From positions 2,232,001 to 2,296,000 of the forward strand of contig NZ_MTQN01000012.1 in the NCBI RefSeq assembly GCF_001984195.1: 64,000 bases of DNA. Reading direction: 5' to 3'. The notes below the pieces were generated by a model. That model was not told the origin of the DNA. It made no database searches and saw only the letters and a list, made by a program, of their open reading frames with translations. The position numbers and the translations under genes were made by a program. Below, piece by piece: positions 1-8,228 of the stretch (the first letter of the stretch is position 1; each line of letters begins with the position of its first letter). The DNA comes from Kribbella sp. ALI-6-A. GTDB lineage: Bacteria; Actinomycetota; Actinomycetes; Propionibacteriales; Kribbellaceae.

Positions 1-1
1 G

Positions 2-682
2 TGGCAGCTGCATCTCTACAGCTACTCGGCCGACCTGACCCTGGACGGTACGACGTACGCGGTGGCGCCCGGCTTCGTCAGCCTGACGCCGGCCGGGATG
101 CCTGTGCAGTTCGACTACCGCGGGCGGTCGGAGCACCTGTATGTGCACTTCCGGCCGCGGCCGGGCGGCGAACCGTCATACGTGCCGTTGGTGCAGGACG
201 CCGGTGCCGCGGCGCCGCTGCTCGCCGAGTTGCTGCGCTCCGCGATCGAGGCGTCCCCGACCGGTTCCGCGCGGATGGTCGCCGAGGTCTGGACCGCGCT
301 GTGGCGCATCGCCCACCTCAACGCGGGCCCGCCGGACCGGACCGGGCATCCCGCGGTCGCCGCCGCGATCGCGTACATCGAGGCGAACCTCGCCCGCCCG
401 CTGACGGTCCCGGAGCTGGCGCGCGAGGCGGGGGTGTCGCACAACCACCTGACCCGGCTGTTCCACGCCGAGACCGGTACGACGGTGATCGCGTACCTTC
501 GGCGCCGCCGCCTGACCCGCGCGCGGCACCTCCTGGTCGCGTCGACCCTGTCGATCCCGGCCATCGCCGCCTCGGTCGGCATCCCCGATCTCCAGGCGTT
601 CAACAAGGCCTGTCATCGCGAGCTCGGCGGATCCCCGCGAGCGGTCCGAAATGCGGTGGCCGCGGGCGGCGGCACGACCTAG
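2..682 (+). CDS. AraC-family transcriptional regulator (5' end cut off by window)
   Basis: Frame 2 is open from the first base, so the true start lies upstream and 226 C-terminal residues are visible. The first ~100 residues fit the cupin-like sensing half of AraC proteins. Residues ~115-220 are the double helix-turn-helix (HTH) DNA-binding domain, with LAREAGVSHNHLTRLF for the first helix pair and an IAASVGIPDLQAFNKACHRE-type second half ending in the usual GxSPRAxR tail. It should act as a cytoplasmic one-component regulator; the ligand is unknown. The stop codon lies 10 bases before the next gene on the same strand. The longer frame-1 reading of the same bases is Arg/Gly-rich and is a shadow. 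Confidence 0.85.
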   Translation, partial: WQLHLYSYSADLTLDGTTYAVAPGFVSLTPAGMPVQFDYRGRSEHLYVHFRPRPGGEPSYVPLVQDAGAAAPLLAELLRSAIEASPTGSARMVAEVWTALWRIAHLNAGPPDRTGHPAVAAAIAYIEANLARPLTVPELAREAGVSHNHLTRLFHAETGTTVIAYLRRRRLTRARHLLVASTLSIPAIAASVGIPDLQAFNKACHRELGGSPRAVRNAVAAGGGTT

Positions 683-692
683 CCTCGGCTCC

Positions 693-1424
693 ATGCTGAT
701 CCCGGTCGCCGAAGCACCCGAACTCGACGACGAGGCGAGCCGGGTCTTCGCCGAGGGCTGGCCGGAGTTCATCTTCCACGACGCCCTCGCGAAGCAGTAC
801 TCCGAGCGCCGGGACCAGTACTTTCCGCACTGGAACTTCTACCTGGTGCCGGACGAGGCGTCCCCTGAGTGGCTGCTCGCCGGGTGCTGGGGCGTGCCGA
901 TCGCGTGGGACGGCACGGTCGCCGATCTGCCCGGCGGCTACAGCGACGCCCTGGCCCGCGCCGTCACGTCGTACGAGGCCGGGGTCGAACCCAACACCTT
1001 CGTCCTGATGGCCGCCGCCGTACGCCCCAACCAGCAGGGCCGAGGCGTCGCCGCCCAACTGATCACCGCGGTGCGCGACCGGGCCGTCGCCCAGGGGCTG
1101 GCACAGGTCATCGCCCCGCTCCGGCCGACGCTGAAGACCCGGTATCCGCTCACCGACATCGCGACGTACTTGACGTGGACCCGGCCCGACGGCCTTCCGC
1201 TCGACCCCTGGCTCCGCACCCATGTCCGCCTCGGTGCCACCGTGCTCGCGCCGGCGCCCGCGTCGCAGACCATCACCGGTTCGGTCGCCGACTGGGAGAA
1301 GTGGACGGGCATCGCGTTGCCTTCACCCGGCACCTACGTCATCCCGGCGGGCCTCTCCACGCTCACCATCGCCGACGGCACCGGCACGTACGTCGAACCG
1401 AACATTTGGGTTCGTCACGCGTAG
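693..1424 (+). CDS. GNAT-like N-acetyltransferase
   Basis: The product has 243 residues. The central part carries the acetyl-CoA binding signature of GNAT enzymes: the beta strand FVLMAAAVRPNQQGRGVA followed by a long helix (AAQLITAVRDRAVAQG). The C-terminal half is longer than in a simple GNAT and has no motif I can assign, so the substrate is unknown. I chose the ATG at 693 over the upstream in-frame start at 651 because the upstream extension overlaps the AraC gene and is Arg-rich. A TAGCCT hexamer ends 7 bases before this ATG and no Shine-Dalgarno (SD) sequence is visible, so the mRNA may be leaderless with its promoter over the araC stop. Confidence 0.7.
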   Translation: MLIPVAEAPELDDEASRVFAEGWPEFIFHDALAKQYSERRDQYFPHWNFYLVPDEASPEWLLAGCWGVPIAWDGTVADLPGGYSDALARAVTSYEAGVEPNTFVLMAAAVRPNQQGRGVAAQLITAVRDRAVAQGLAQVIAPLRPTLKTRYPLTDIATYLTWTRPDGLPLDPWLRTHVRLGATVLAPAPASQTITGSVADWEKWTGIALPSPGTYVIPAGLSTLTIADGTGTYVEPNIWVRHA

Positions 1425-1448
1425 CCAGGCTCAATGATTGCCGGGCCG

Positions 1449-2201
1449 TCAGGCTGAGTCGGCCAGCGGGAACACCGTGGCGACCGCGGCCGTGCGGCTG
1501 GTGACGCCGAGCCGTTCGTAGATGTTCTCCAGGTGCTTGCGAACCGTGCCCTCGGCAACGAAGAGGCGGCGGGCGATCTGGGTGTTGCTGTGGCCGGCGG
1601 CGACCAGGCGGAGCAGTTGCCACTGCCGGCTGGTCAGGTCGGGAATCCCGGCCCGCCGGCGTTCGAGATCGCGCCGGATCTCCATCAGGTGCGGGCGCAG
1701 CATCCGTAGCAGCAGGCGTTCGCGCTCGCTGAAGTCGCGACCTGACGCCCGCGACAGCAGCATCCGGCGGTCCTCCGCGCCGCGGGCCGGGAACGGAACG
1801 CAGATCTCGCTGCGAATTCCCAGCACCCTGAACCATTCGCCGACCGGCGACCTGCCGAGCTGCCGGGCGGACAGGTAGTCCGACGTCTTCCAGACGCTCT
1901 CGTAGTCCCCGGTGCGCTGCGGGCGGCTGCAGACCTCCTCGTCCCAGTACGAGTGCCAGAACAGGTCCTCCCAGCCGTCGAACAGGTCGACCGGAAGCTC
2001 GGTGACCTCCTCCAGGCCGAGCACTTGGCGGTCGAGCGGGCGGCTCAGCTGGAAGCTGACGTCGTCGGCCGGTACGAGCTCGCGCAGCGCCCGCAGGACC
2101 TCTCGCGGGAACTCCTCGCCCGGCCCGCTCTGCCGGCCACGGTCGATCACGTCGAAGATCCGGCGCAAGTCTCGCTCCGTGACGGTCAGTTGCTCCACCA
2201 T
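1449..2201 (-). CDS. LuxR-type (NarL/FixJ HTH) transcriptional regulator
   Basis: The product has 250 residues. The C-terminal ~60 residues are a LuxR/GerE HTH: LTSRQWQLLRLVAAGHSNTQ, then IARRLFVAEGTVRKHLENIY and RLGVTSRTAAV. The N-terminal ~180 residues lack the conserved Asp of a response-regulator receiver and resemble the GAF-like sensing region of actinobacterial solo LuxR regulators. It probably acts as a ligand- or stress-sensing one-component regulator. It faces the upstream acetyltransferase and reads away from the small membrane protein at 2343. Its target is not evident; the divergent gene at 2343 is the natural candidate. Confidence 0.85.
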   Translation of the reverse strand: MVEQLTVTERDLRRIFDVIDRGRQSGPGEEFPREVLRALRELVPADDVSFQLSRPLDRQVLGLEEVTELPVDLFDGWEDLFWHSYWDEEVCSRPQRTGDYESVWKTSDYLSARQLGRSPVGEWFRVLGIRSEICVPFPARGAEDRRMLLSRASGRDFSERERLLLRMLRPHLMEIRRDLERRRAGIPDLTSRQWQLLRLVAAGHSNTQIARRLFVAEGTVRKHLENIYERLGVTSRTAAVATVFPLADSA

Positions 2202-2342
2202 CGCGATCCCCTCCTCCTGTTTTCAGGCTAGGCCCGTCCGCGGCCCGCGCCCATACGTCGAACGTCGTATGGCTCGGCCGGGTTTACGGCGCCACGGTGG
2301 CTGTACGGCGGCACCGCGTCGCCCAGCCTGAAAGGAAAGCTC

Positions 2343-2606
2343 ATGAAACTGCTGTCCCGTCTGACCGCCGTCTCAGCCGGTCTGGTGCTCCCGGTTGTCG
2401 CGCTGACCGGCACCGCCTACGCCAAGCTGCCGCCGGAGGACCCGGACACCCGACCCGGCCCGGTCGCTGACGACCCGGTCGCGCCGGTCGTGCAGCTGAC
2501 CGGCTTCGCGACCTGGCAGGTCGTCGCACTGGTCCTGACCGCCGCGCTCGTCGCCGCCGTACTCACCGCGGTCGCGACGCACTTGCGCCCGGCGTACGCG
2601 AAGTAG
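2343..2606 (+). CDS. Small secreted or membrane-anchored protein, unknown function
   Basis: The product has 87 residues. It starts with a clear Sec signal (MKLLSRLTAVSAGLVLP..., cleavage likely after GTAYA). A short Pro/Asp-rich linker (residues ~28-50) follows, then one hydrophobic helix at about residues 55-78 and a short basic tail. So the mature protein would be a tiny membrane protein with an outside N-terminus. A GGAAAG ribosome-binding site (RBS) sits 5 bases before the ATG. It lies divergent to the LuxR regulator and ends 3 bases before the convergent kinase gene. I do not recognise a family; size and layout recall small actinobacterial lipid- or membrane-stress proteins, but that is only an impression. 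Confidence 0.65.
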   Translation: MKLLSRLTAVSAGLVLPVVALTGTAYAKLPPEDPDTRPGPVADDPVAPVVQLTGFATWQVVALVLTAALVAAVLTAVATHLRPAYAK

Positions 2607-2609
2607 GGC

Positions 2610-3557
2610 TCAGGAGACCGCGAGCACGGCCAGTCCGTCGGGCCCGAGGACTCCCCTGAGAATCCGGAGGGAGTCCTCGCGGTCCGGCCCGGTGATCGCC
2701 TGCTCGGCCCAGAGCGCGACGTCTTCCAGAGCGCGCGCGTGCCGGTAGTACCGAAGATTCCGATCGTCGATCTCCGTCTCCCCGTAGCCGGTGAAAAACG
2801 CGTCGAGCTGCCCCGGGTTTGCCGGCCCGAGCGTCCCCATCCCGCCGAGCACGAACATCAGATCCTGTTCCCGCGCCGCCAGCACCGCGTCGTCCCAGTC
2901 GATCAAGTGGACGCTCTCGCCGACGATGACGTTGCCCAGATGCGGATCTCCGTGGCAGATCACCGGCGTACCCCGCGGCCCGTCGACCGGCTCCAGCAGC
3001 CCGAGGATCAGCTCCCGATGCTCGCGCCACAACCGCGCGAGCTCCGCCTCGATCTCATCACCCGGCACCTGCCCGGTCAGCCGCTCATCCAACTCCCGGA
3101 ACAGCCCCGGCATCCGCGCACTCACCGGATTGAGCGCAGGCAACACCCGCCGCAGTCCCTCCGACGGCTCCGCCGAGTGAACCCCCGCCAGCAGCACCCC
3201 GTACGCCGTCCACTCCGCGTCGGTCAGCCCAACCTCCGCCGCCCCCCGCCCGTCAACCCAAGGCATCACCGTGAGCCGCCGCCCCTCGCGCACGCTCCAC
3301 AACTCACCGCCACGAGTCGGCACCGGCCCTGCAACCCCGGCCACCCCCGCAGCCGCCAACTCCGCACTCACCCGCGCCCCGGCATCCGTCCCACCCCCGG
3401 ACCACTTCACGGCGTACCGCCGCTCCCCGGCCCGCGCCAACCAGACCTCCGCAGCCTGATCAGCACCCCCATGCACCCGCGTGAGTTCAACCACATCAAG
3501 CCCGAAGTCCTCGCGAACGAACTCCCACAGCGCCCTCGTCGTCACGCCGCCCACCAT
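2610..3557 (-). CDS. Aminoglycoside phosphotransferase (APH) family kinase
   Basis: The product has 315 residues with the APH/choline-kinase fold. An N-lobe Lys lies in YAVKWS (K51). The catalytic Brenner motif CHGDPHLGNV is at residues 201-210 (H202, D204, N209) and the metal-binding LIDWDD at 218-223. These enzymes transfer the ATP gamma-phosphate to a hydroxyl on a small molecule. Many genomic members are not resistance genes and act on homoserine, fructosamine, choline or unknown sugars, so I would not predict a drug. It is convergent with the small membrane protein and is followed upstream by tRNA-Tyr on the other strand. Confidence 0.8.
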   Translation of the reverse strand: MVGGVTTRALWEFVREDFGLDVVELTRVHGGADQAAEVWLARAGERRYAVKWSGGGTDAGARVSAELAAAGVAGVAGPVPTRGGELWSVREGRRLTVMPWVDGRGAAEVGLTDAEWTAYGVLLAGVHSAEPSEGLRRVLPALNPVSARMPGLFRELDERLTGQVPGDEIEAELARLWREHRELILGLLEPVDGPRGTPVICHGDPHLGNVIVGESVHLIDWDDAVLAAREQDLMFVLGGMGTLGPANPGQLDAFFTGYGETEIDDRNLRYYRHARALEDVALWAEQAITGPDREDSLRILRGVLGPDGLAVLAVS

Positions 3558-3619
3558 GCCCGCCCGCGGTCAGGCCTGCGACCGATTTCCCCAGCCGCCC
3601 TCCGCAGTCCCCATCCGAT

Positions 3620-3648
3620 TTGCTGTCAGGGGCACTGTCTGTTGTATC
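3620..3648 (+). promoter_or_regulatory. Likely sigma-70-type promoter of tRNA-Tyr
   Basis: TTGCTG (3620-3625) and TGTATC (3643-3648) are spaced by 17 bases, 33 bases before the tRNA. Both hexamers deviate from consensus but stand out in the GC-rich background, and no other gene is served. Confidence 0.4.
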
Positions 3649-3681
3649 GTCTCTCACGCCGCTCCTCGGAGCAGCACCCCT

Positions 3682-3764
3682 GGCAGGTTGCCCGAGCGGC
3701 CAAAGGGAGCAGACTGTAAATCTGTCGGCTTATGCCTACGCAGGTTCGAACCCTGCACCTGCCA
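3682..3764 (+). tRNA. tRNA-Tyr (anticodon GTA)
   Basis: The acceptor arms GGCAGGT and ACCTGCC pair fully, with discriminator A at 3764. The anticodon stem GCAGA/TCTGT holds loop CTGTAAA, giving anticodon GTA. A long variable arm (class II tRNA) precedes the T-arm, which reads GCAGG TTCGAAC CCTGC. CCA is not fully encoded. A strong hairpin follows directly. Confidence 0.97.
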
Positions 3765-3772
3765 CAGGGCCT

Positions 3773-3808
3773 GAAACAGCCCCTGATCCACGGATCAGGG
3801 GCTGTTTC
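3773..3808 (+). terminator. Strong hairpin terminator after tRNA-Tyr
   Basis: GAAACAGCCCCTGATCC (3773-3789) is perfectly complementary to 3792-3808, a 17-bp stem with a 2-base spacer. There is no long T-run. It sits between the tRNA and the stop of the convergent gene ending at 3813, so it could end transcription from both sides. Confidence 0.8.
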
Positions 3809-3812
3809 GTTG

Positions 3813-4751
3813 TCACCAGAGAAACGTGAGTTCCGCGAGGGTGAGCTGCGGGCGGGTGGACGCCCACATATCGAGGCAATCCCGGAGGTCGCGCTCGGCG
3901 CCGGCCAGCCCGAGGACTGTGGCTTCGGTGGCTGCGGGTGGGTGGTCGTGGCCGGGGGAGCCGTGGGAGCAATCCGCGCACATCAGGCGGATGCTGGACC
4001 AGTCGTCGACGCCGAGGCCTCGAGAGGCGGCGAGGTCGGCGAGGGCGTCCAGGTCGCTGGGGTTGGCGTTGAGTACTTGGGCTTGCCAGGTCGGCAGGCC
4101 GGAGTCCTCGAGGCGGGCGAGTTGGTCGAAGACGGCGACCTCCTGATCGCCGAGCCGGCGGGTGCCCTTGGGCTCGCCGTCATGCAGTACGACGTCCCCG
4201 AAGCGATGCCCGGACGCCGGCAGCGGAACGCTCGAGATCACCGCGTGGGCGGGGCTTCGGCGCCGGCACCAGACGACCTCGGTGTCGCCGAAGTCGGGGG
4301 TCACCTGGTGCGGCAGGCTCGGGCGATCGGGGTTGAGCCGGATCGGCGCGGCGCCGAAGTCCATGTCGATCGGCGCGGTCCCCGCCTCGATGCCGTCGAT
4401 CCCGTACGCCGTCCAGGCGCGTCGCGCGGTCGCCCAGTCACCGAGGGCGGTCGCGGCGATGCCGAGGTTCCAGGCGGCCGGGTTCTCCCCGTCGTACCCA
4501 GCGGCGTCGTCGGGCGTGAACAGGTCGACCGCGCGCTGGTTGCGGACCGCCGATTCGGCCCAGTCCCCGCGGGCCTTGGAGTACATCCCGGCCTCGAACC
4601 AGATCTCGGAGAACTGCGGCAGCAGCTCGAGCAGCTCCACCGCCAGCCGGCCCGCCGCCTCGGCGTCCTCGGTGCGGTCGGCCTCCTTCCACTCCGCCCA
4701 GACCGTCTTCGGCGAGCGGTCGCTCGTCGTACCATCCCTCTGCGCATCCAT
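3813..4751 (-). CDS. TPR-like repeat protein, unknown function
   Basis: With the ATG at 4751 (MDAQRDG...) the product has 312 residues; a longer upstream reading overlaps the divergent gene and is unlikely. Residues ~15-130 form tetratricopeptide-like helix pairs (WFEAGMYSKARGDWAESAVR and AAWNLGIAATALGDWATARR). The rest is a mixed domain with a CADCSHG cysteine pair that could bind a metal. Proteins like this are soluble scaffolds or regulators in actinomycetes; no enzymatic motif is visible. It is divergent from the Shedu-like gene at 4849 with a ~97-base shared promoter gap, which hints at, but does not prove, a functional link. Confidence 0.65.
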   Translation of the reverse strand: MDAQRDGTTSDRSPKTVWAEWKEADRTEDAEAAGRLAVELLELLPQFSEIWFEAGMYSKARGDWAESAVRNQRAVDLFTPDDAAGYDGENPAAWNLGIAATALGDWATARRAWTAYGIDGIEAGTAPIDMDFGAAPIRLNPDRPSLPHQVTPDFGDTEVVWCRRRSPAHAVISSVPLPASGHRFGDVVLHDGEPKGTRRLGDQEVAVFDQLARLEDSGLPTWQAQVLNANPSDLDALADLAASRGLGVDDWSSIRLMCADCSHGSPGHDHPPAATEATVLGLAGAERDLRDCLDMWASTRPQLTLAELTFLW

Positions 4752-4848
4752 GCGCGCATCCTGCCGCACGATGCCGGGGAATAGGCTGCGGGCGAGCTGG
4801 GGTTGCTGGTTGTGGACCACCGATCGTGATCGAGGAGAAGAGCGGGCG

Positions 4849-6021
4849 ATGAAACCCACCGAGTTCGTCAAGGTGAACACTCAGTTCTGGGGGGAGCACC
4901 TCAAGGGTGTGAGCGACCACCTGCCGACGAGCCACCGGACCGAGTTGCCCGGCCCGCTGCTCTACCCGCGGATGATGGTGCTGACCGAGACCCCGGACTG
5001 GAACATCCTGGAGCTGGCCGGCGTCAGCCGCGAGTACCGCTCGCTGGAGGTGCGGCGGCAGAAGGCGGCCGGCATCGACGAGTACTTCGGTACGTCGGCC
5101 GGCGCCGGCGCGGTCGTCGCGCTGCCGGACGAGAGCGTCGTCAAGGACGCGACGATCGCCAGCGAGCGCGGGAAGAACGCGCTGTCGGACTGGTTCCCGG
5201 CCACGCAGAGCCTGCTCGGCAACGAGATGGTCGGCCCGAGCGACAAGCTGCTGGACTTCGCGCCGGGCAACTACGCGGTGCTCGACCGGGTCCTGCTGGC
5301 CCAGTCGTCCGGGCTCGCGGTTCGGCTGCGCTGGAACTTCTTCACGATCGCCATCCACCGCTCCGAGCCCGCGGACAGGTACCGCGAGTTCCTGCAGCGC
5401 CTGGTCAACTCCTCGGAGCACCTCGACCCGATCGGCACGTTCGCCGTACCGCGGGGTGAGGCCGTCGAGCGGGCCCTGAAGGCGGATCAGTTCGCCAGCA
5501 CGTACCTGCACGGCCTCGCGAAGCTGACGACCAGCGAGTTCCTCGCCCAGCACGAGGACGTCCTGCTCAGCGCTTTCGACGCGACCCGCCTGATCGTCCA
5601 GCCGGCGCTGGAGTCGTCGGAGGGCACGGTCACTCCCGACTTCATCCTCGAACGCGAAGACGGCACCCACGTGGTCGGCGACCTCGCGCTCCCGCTCCGC
5701 GAAACGGGCCAGAAGCACCGTCGATCCCTCGACCTGCCCGCGGGCGCGACCCGGTTGGCGGCGTACCAGAAGTACTTCACCAGCGCCGAGAACCAGGCCT
5801 TCGCCAAGACCAAGTACGGCGTCGAGGTCACCGACGCCCGCACCGTCCTGGTCGTCGGCACCCAGGACCCCGCCGCCGACTTCCCCCAGGCCGCGAAGAC
5901 GGCGTCGTCGGTGGAAGTCGTCGACTACGACACCCTCCTGCGCCTCCACCTCGCGGCGAAGTCAGCCACCCCGGCGACTCCGGCGGACTCCGGTCCGACC
6001 ACCATCGCCAAGATGCCGTAA
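4849..6021 (+). CDS. Shedu/DUF4263-like protein with degenerate nuclease motif
   Basis: The product has 390 residues from the ATG at 4849, preceded by GAGGAG. The C-terminal part looks like the DUF4263/SduA domain of Shedu anti-phage proteins: a helix ending in FLAQHEDVLL, then a PDF motif (TPDFILEREDG), a strand VVGDLALPL, and a later helix with RLAAYQKYF and the strand TVLVVGTQDP. In the PD-(D/E)xK fold the second motif should read (D/E)xK. Here it reads DLA, so the catalytic Lys is missing. The ~230-residue N-terminal region has no motif I know. It may be a non-catalytic sensor or a decayed defence protein. The assignment is from motif layout only and is moderately sure. Confidence 0.5.
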   Translation: MKPTEFVKVNTQFWGEHLKGVSDHLPTSHRTELPGPLLYPRMMVLTETPDWNILELAGVSREYRSLEVRRQKAAGIDEYFGTSAGAGAVVALPDESVVKDATIASERGKNALSDWFPATQSLLGNEMVGPSDKLLDFAPGNYAVLDRVLLAQSSGLAVRLRWNFFTIAIHRSEPADRYREFLQRLVNSSEHLDPIGTFAVPRGEAVERALKADQFASTYLHGLAKLTTSEFLAQHEDVLLSAFDATRLIVQPALESSEGTVTPDFILEREDGTHVVGDLALPLRETGQKHRRSLDLPAGATRLAAYQKYFTSAENQAFAKTKYGVEVTDARTVLVVGTQDPAADFPQAAKTASSVEVVDYDTLLRLHLAAKSATPATPADSGPTTIAKMP

Positions 6022-6033
6022 CTCTCAGCCGTC

Positions 6034-6075
6034 GCTGCGGACCTTCGTCGAAGCCAACGCGAGAAGGTCCCCAGC
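6034..6075. terminator. Bidirectional hairpin between convergent genes
   Basis: GCTGcGGACCTTC (6034-6046) pairs with GAAGGTCCcCAGC (6063-6075): 12 pairs with one C-C mismatch. It sits between the stops of the Shedu-like gene and the MFS gene. No T-run is seen. Confidence 0.55.
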
Positions 6076-6106
6076 GAGGTCGAGTGACTCCGCGCGCCGC
6101 CTGGGC

Positions 6107-7609
6107 TCAGTGGTGGGTGGCAGACAAGTCCAAGCTGCGTGGCGTCAGGTAAAGGACCAGCCCCGCGACGCCCAGCAGCAGAACCCCTCCGGCCAGGCCG
6201 AACCACGTGAGGGAGTCGGTGAAGGCGGTCTGGGCGACCGTGGCCAGGGTCGGGTTGTCGAGGGTCAGCGCGCCGGCCAGCGACTCTCGGGCGAGGTCCG
6301 GCGCGTCGGCGGGGAGGCCGGCGCGATACACCGCCGCCGCGAGGCTGCCGAGGACCGTGATGCCGAGGGCGGCGCCGATCTCGTAGCTGCTTTCCTCGAT
6401 GGCGGCGGCGCTGCCGGCCTGGTCGACGGGGGCGCCGGCCATGATGACGGCTGAGGCGACGGCCAGGGGAGCGGTGCCGATGCCGATCAGGGTCAGGGAC
6501 GCGGCGATCCCGGCGTACGTGAGGGGTTGCGGGACCGCGAAGAGCAGGAGGAATCCAGCGGCTCCGACTGCCAGACCACCGACCAGGACGGTGCGGGCAC
6601 CGATGCGCTGCGCCAGCGCGGGCGCTAGCGGTGAGCCGATCAGACCTCCGGCGGCCATCGGGAGCAAAGCAACACCTGACGCCAGCGGCGACCAGCCCTT
6701 GACCAGTTGCAGCCACTGCGAGATCAGCAGCAGCGCGGCGACCATCGCGAAGCTGGTGATCAACGCGGTGAGTACGCCTGCCGTGAATCCACGCCCGCGG
6801 AACAACCTGATCTCCAGCATCGGCTCGTCCGTCCGCAGACACCGCAGCACGAAACCGAAGAGCAACCCAGCCCCCAGTACGCCGACCAGCAGCACCTCGG
6901 CGGTCACGCCGTCCTTGCCGAGCTCCTTGATCGCGTAGACCAGCCCGACCATCCCCGCGATCGACAGCACGGTCGCGACAGGATCGAGTCGTCCGGGCCG
7001 GTCCGACCGGCTCTCCGGCAGCAGCAGCAACGCGGCGACGACAGCGACGGCCATCACCGGTACGTTCACCAGGAACGCCGAGTGCCAGCTGAAGTTCTGC
7101 AGCAACAACCCGCCCAGGATCGGCCCGAGCGCGCTGCCGACGGCGGCGGTCGCACCCCAGATCCCGAGCGCGGTCGCGCGTTCGCGGGCGTCCGGGAACA
7201 GCGCCCGGATCAGCGACAACGTCGACGGCATGATCATCGCGCCGCCGACGCCGAGCAGCACCCGAACCGCGATCACGGTCGCCGGGCTGTCGGCCAGCAG
7301 GACGCCGAGCGAGGCGGCGCCGAAGATCACGAAGCCGGTCACCAGCATCCGCCGCCGGCCGATCCGGTCGCCGAGCGAGCTGGCGGTGACCAGCAGACCG
7401 GCCAGCACCAGCGAGTAGATGTCGACCATCCACAGCAACTCGACCGAGCTCGGCCGCAGGTCCTCGGCCATCGCGGGCAGCGCGAGGTTGAGGATCGTCA
7501 TGTCCATCACGACCAGCAGCAGGCTGGCGGACAAGACGGCGAGACCGCCCCAGCGCCGCCGGTTGCTCGGTGTCATCGCCGGCCGGACGGGCGTCGTACT
7601 GGCGGTCAT
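6107..7609 (-). CDS. MFS efflux transporter, DHA2 (EmrB/QacA) type, 14 TM
   Basis: The product has 500 residues, the usual length for 14-helix drug:H+ antiporters. Helix 1 carries the DHA2 hallmark VVMDMTILNLALPAM. Motif A is GDRIGRRRML after helix 2, and motif C is GATAAVGSALGPILGGLL in helix 5. It should export amphipathic toxic compounds across the cytoplasmic membrane. The ATG overlaps the stop of the tetR gene (ATGA, 7606-7609), so the two are translationally coupled. The tetR product is the obvious repressor. A longer reading to 7930 runs through tetR in another frame and is not a gene. Confidence 0.9.
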   Translation of the reverse strand: MTASTTPVRPAMTPSNRRRWGGLAVLSASLLLVVMDMTILNLALPAMAEDLRPSSVELLWMVDIYSLVLAGLLVTASSLGDRIGRRRMLVTGFVIFGAASLGVLLADSPATVIAVRVLLGVGGAMIMPSTLSLIRALFPDARERATALGIWGATAAVGSALGPILGGLLLQNFSWHSAFLVNVPVMAVAVVAALLLLPESRSDRPGRLDPVATVLSIAGMVGLVYAIKELGKDGVTAEVLLVGVLGAGLLFGFVLRCLRTDEPMLEIRLFRGRGFTAGVLTALITSFAMVAALLLISQWLQLVKGWSPLASGVALLPMAAGGLIGSPLAPALAQRIGARTVLVGGLAVGAAGFLLLFAVPQPLTYAGIAASLTLIGIGTAPLAVASAVIMAGAPVDQAGSAAAIEESSYEIGAALGITVLGSLAAAVYRAGLPADAPDLARESLAGALTLDNPTLATVAQTAFTDSLTWFGLAGGVLLLGVAGLVLYLTPRSLDLSATHH

Positions 7610-8190
7610 CGGAAGTCGCCAGCGGTGGTGCCGACGAGCAACGTGGACAGCACGAGCCCGTCGAGGTCGCGCCGGGCGACGTCGCCGCGGCGCAGCGCCT
7701 CGCGGGCCGCGATCATCAACCCGTAGACGGTGTGCTCGATCCAGCGGGCCGGAAGATCGGACCGCAGTACGCCGGCCCGCTGCGCCGCGGCGTAGAACTC
7801 GACCTCGCGATCGATCAGCACGTTGGTGCGCTCGGCCAGCTCCGGCATCGCTTCCATCCGGTTGTTGGCCAGCGCGTAGGCGAACTCGTCCGCGTTCTCG
7901 ACGAACCAGCGGACCAGTTCGCGCAGGCACGCCCGGATCCGCTCGGGATCGCCCGACTCGCCGGCCGCGACCATGTCGGTCTCCTGCTGACTCCGGGCCC
8001 AGTGGTCGAGCGCGCGCTCACCGATCTCGCGCAGCAACGCGTCACGGGAGGCGAAGTGGCGGTTCAGCGTGGCCCGGCCGATCCCGATCGCGGCCGCGAG
8101 ATCGGCCATCGAGGTGGTCGGGTCGGAGTTCAGCCGGCGCAGCGCGGCGTCGAGGACCTGGTCACGGGAGAGCATGCCTCCAGTAGACAC
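7606..8190 (-). CDS. TetR-family repressor of the MFS operon
   Basis: The product has 194 residues. The N-terminal HTH (MADLAAAIGIGRATLNRHFA, then SRDALLREIGERAL) is at about residues 28-60; the rest is the helical ligand-binding domain. The ATG at 8190 or the one at 8175 could be used; the latter drops MSTGG. It sits between marR (27 bases upstream) and the transporter (4-base overlap) on one strand. The near-palindrome at 8201-8222 lies just upstream of the start and is the likely operator, so autoregulation is expected. Confidence 0.88.
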   Translation of the reverse strand: MSTGGMLSRDQVLDAALRRLNSDPTTSMADLAAAIGIGRATLNRHFASRDALLREIGERALDHWARSQQETDMVAAGESGDPERIRACLRELVRWFVENADEFAYALANNRMEAMPELAERTNVLIDREVEFYAAAQRAGVLRSDLPARWIEHTVYGLMIAAREALRRGDVARRDLDGLVLSTLLVGTTAGDFR

Positions 8191-8192
8191 CT

Positions 8193-8228
8193 TTGTCCCG
8201 AATGAGACAAGTTTGCCTCATTTGAGGC
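8193..8228. promoter_or_regulatory. Operator cluster upstream of tetR
   Basis: Three overlapping inverted repeats lie here. TTGTC (8193-8197) pairs with GACAA (8206-8210). AATGAG (8201-8206) pairs with CTCATT (8217-8222) around an inner CAA/TTG, giving 9 of 11 complementary pairs over 22 bp, the size of a TetR site. GCCTCA (8215-8220) pairs with TGAGGC (8223-8228). The last two overlap the stop codon of marR (8218-8220). TetR is the likely binder. Confidence 0.55.
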
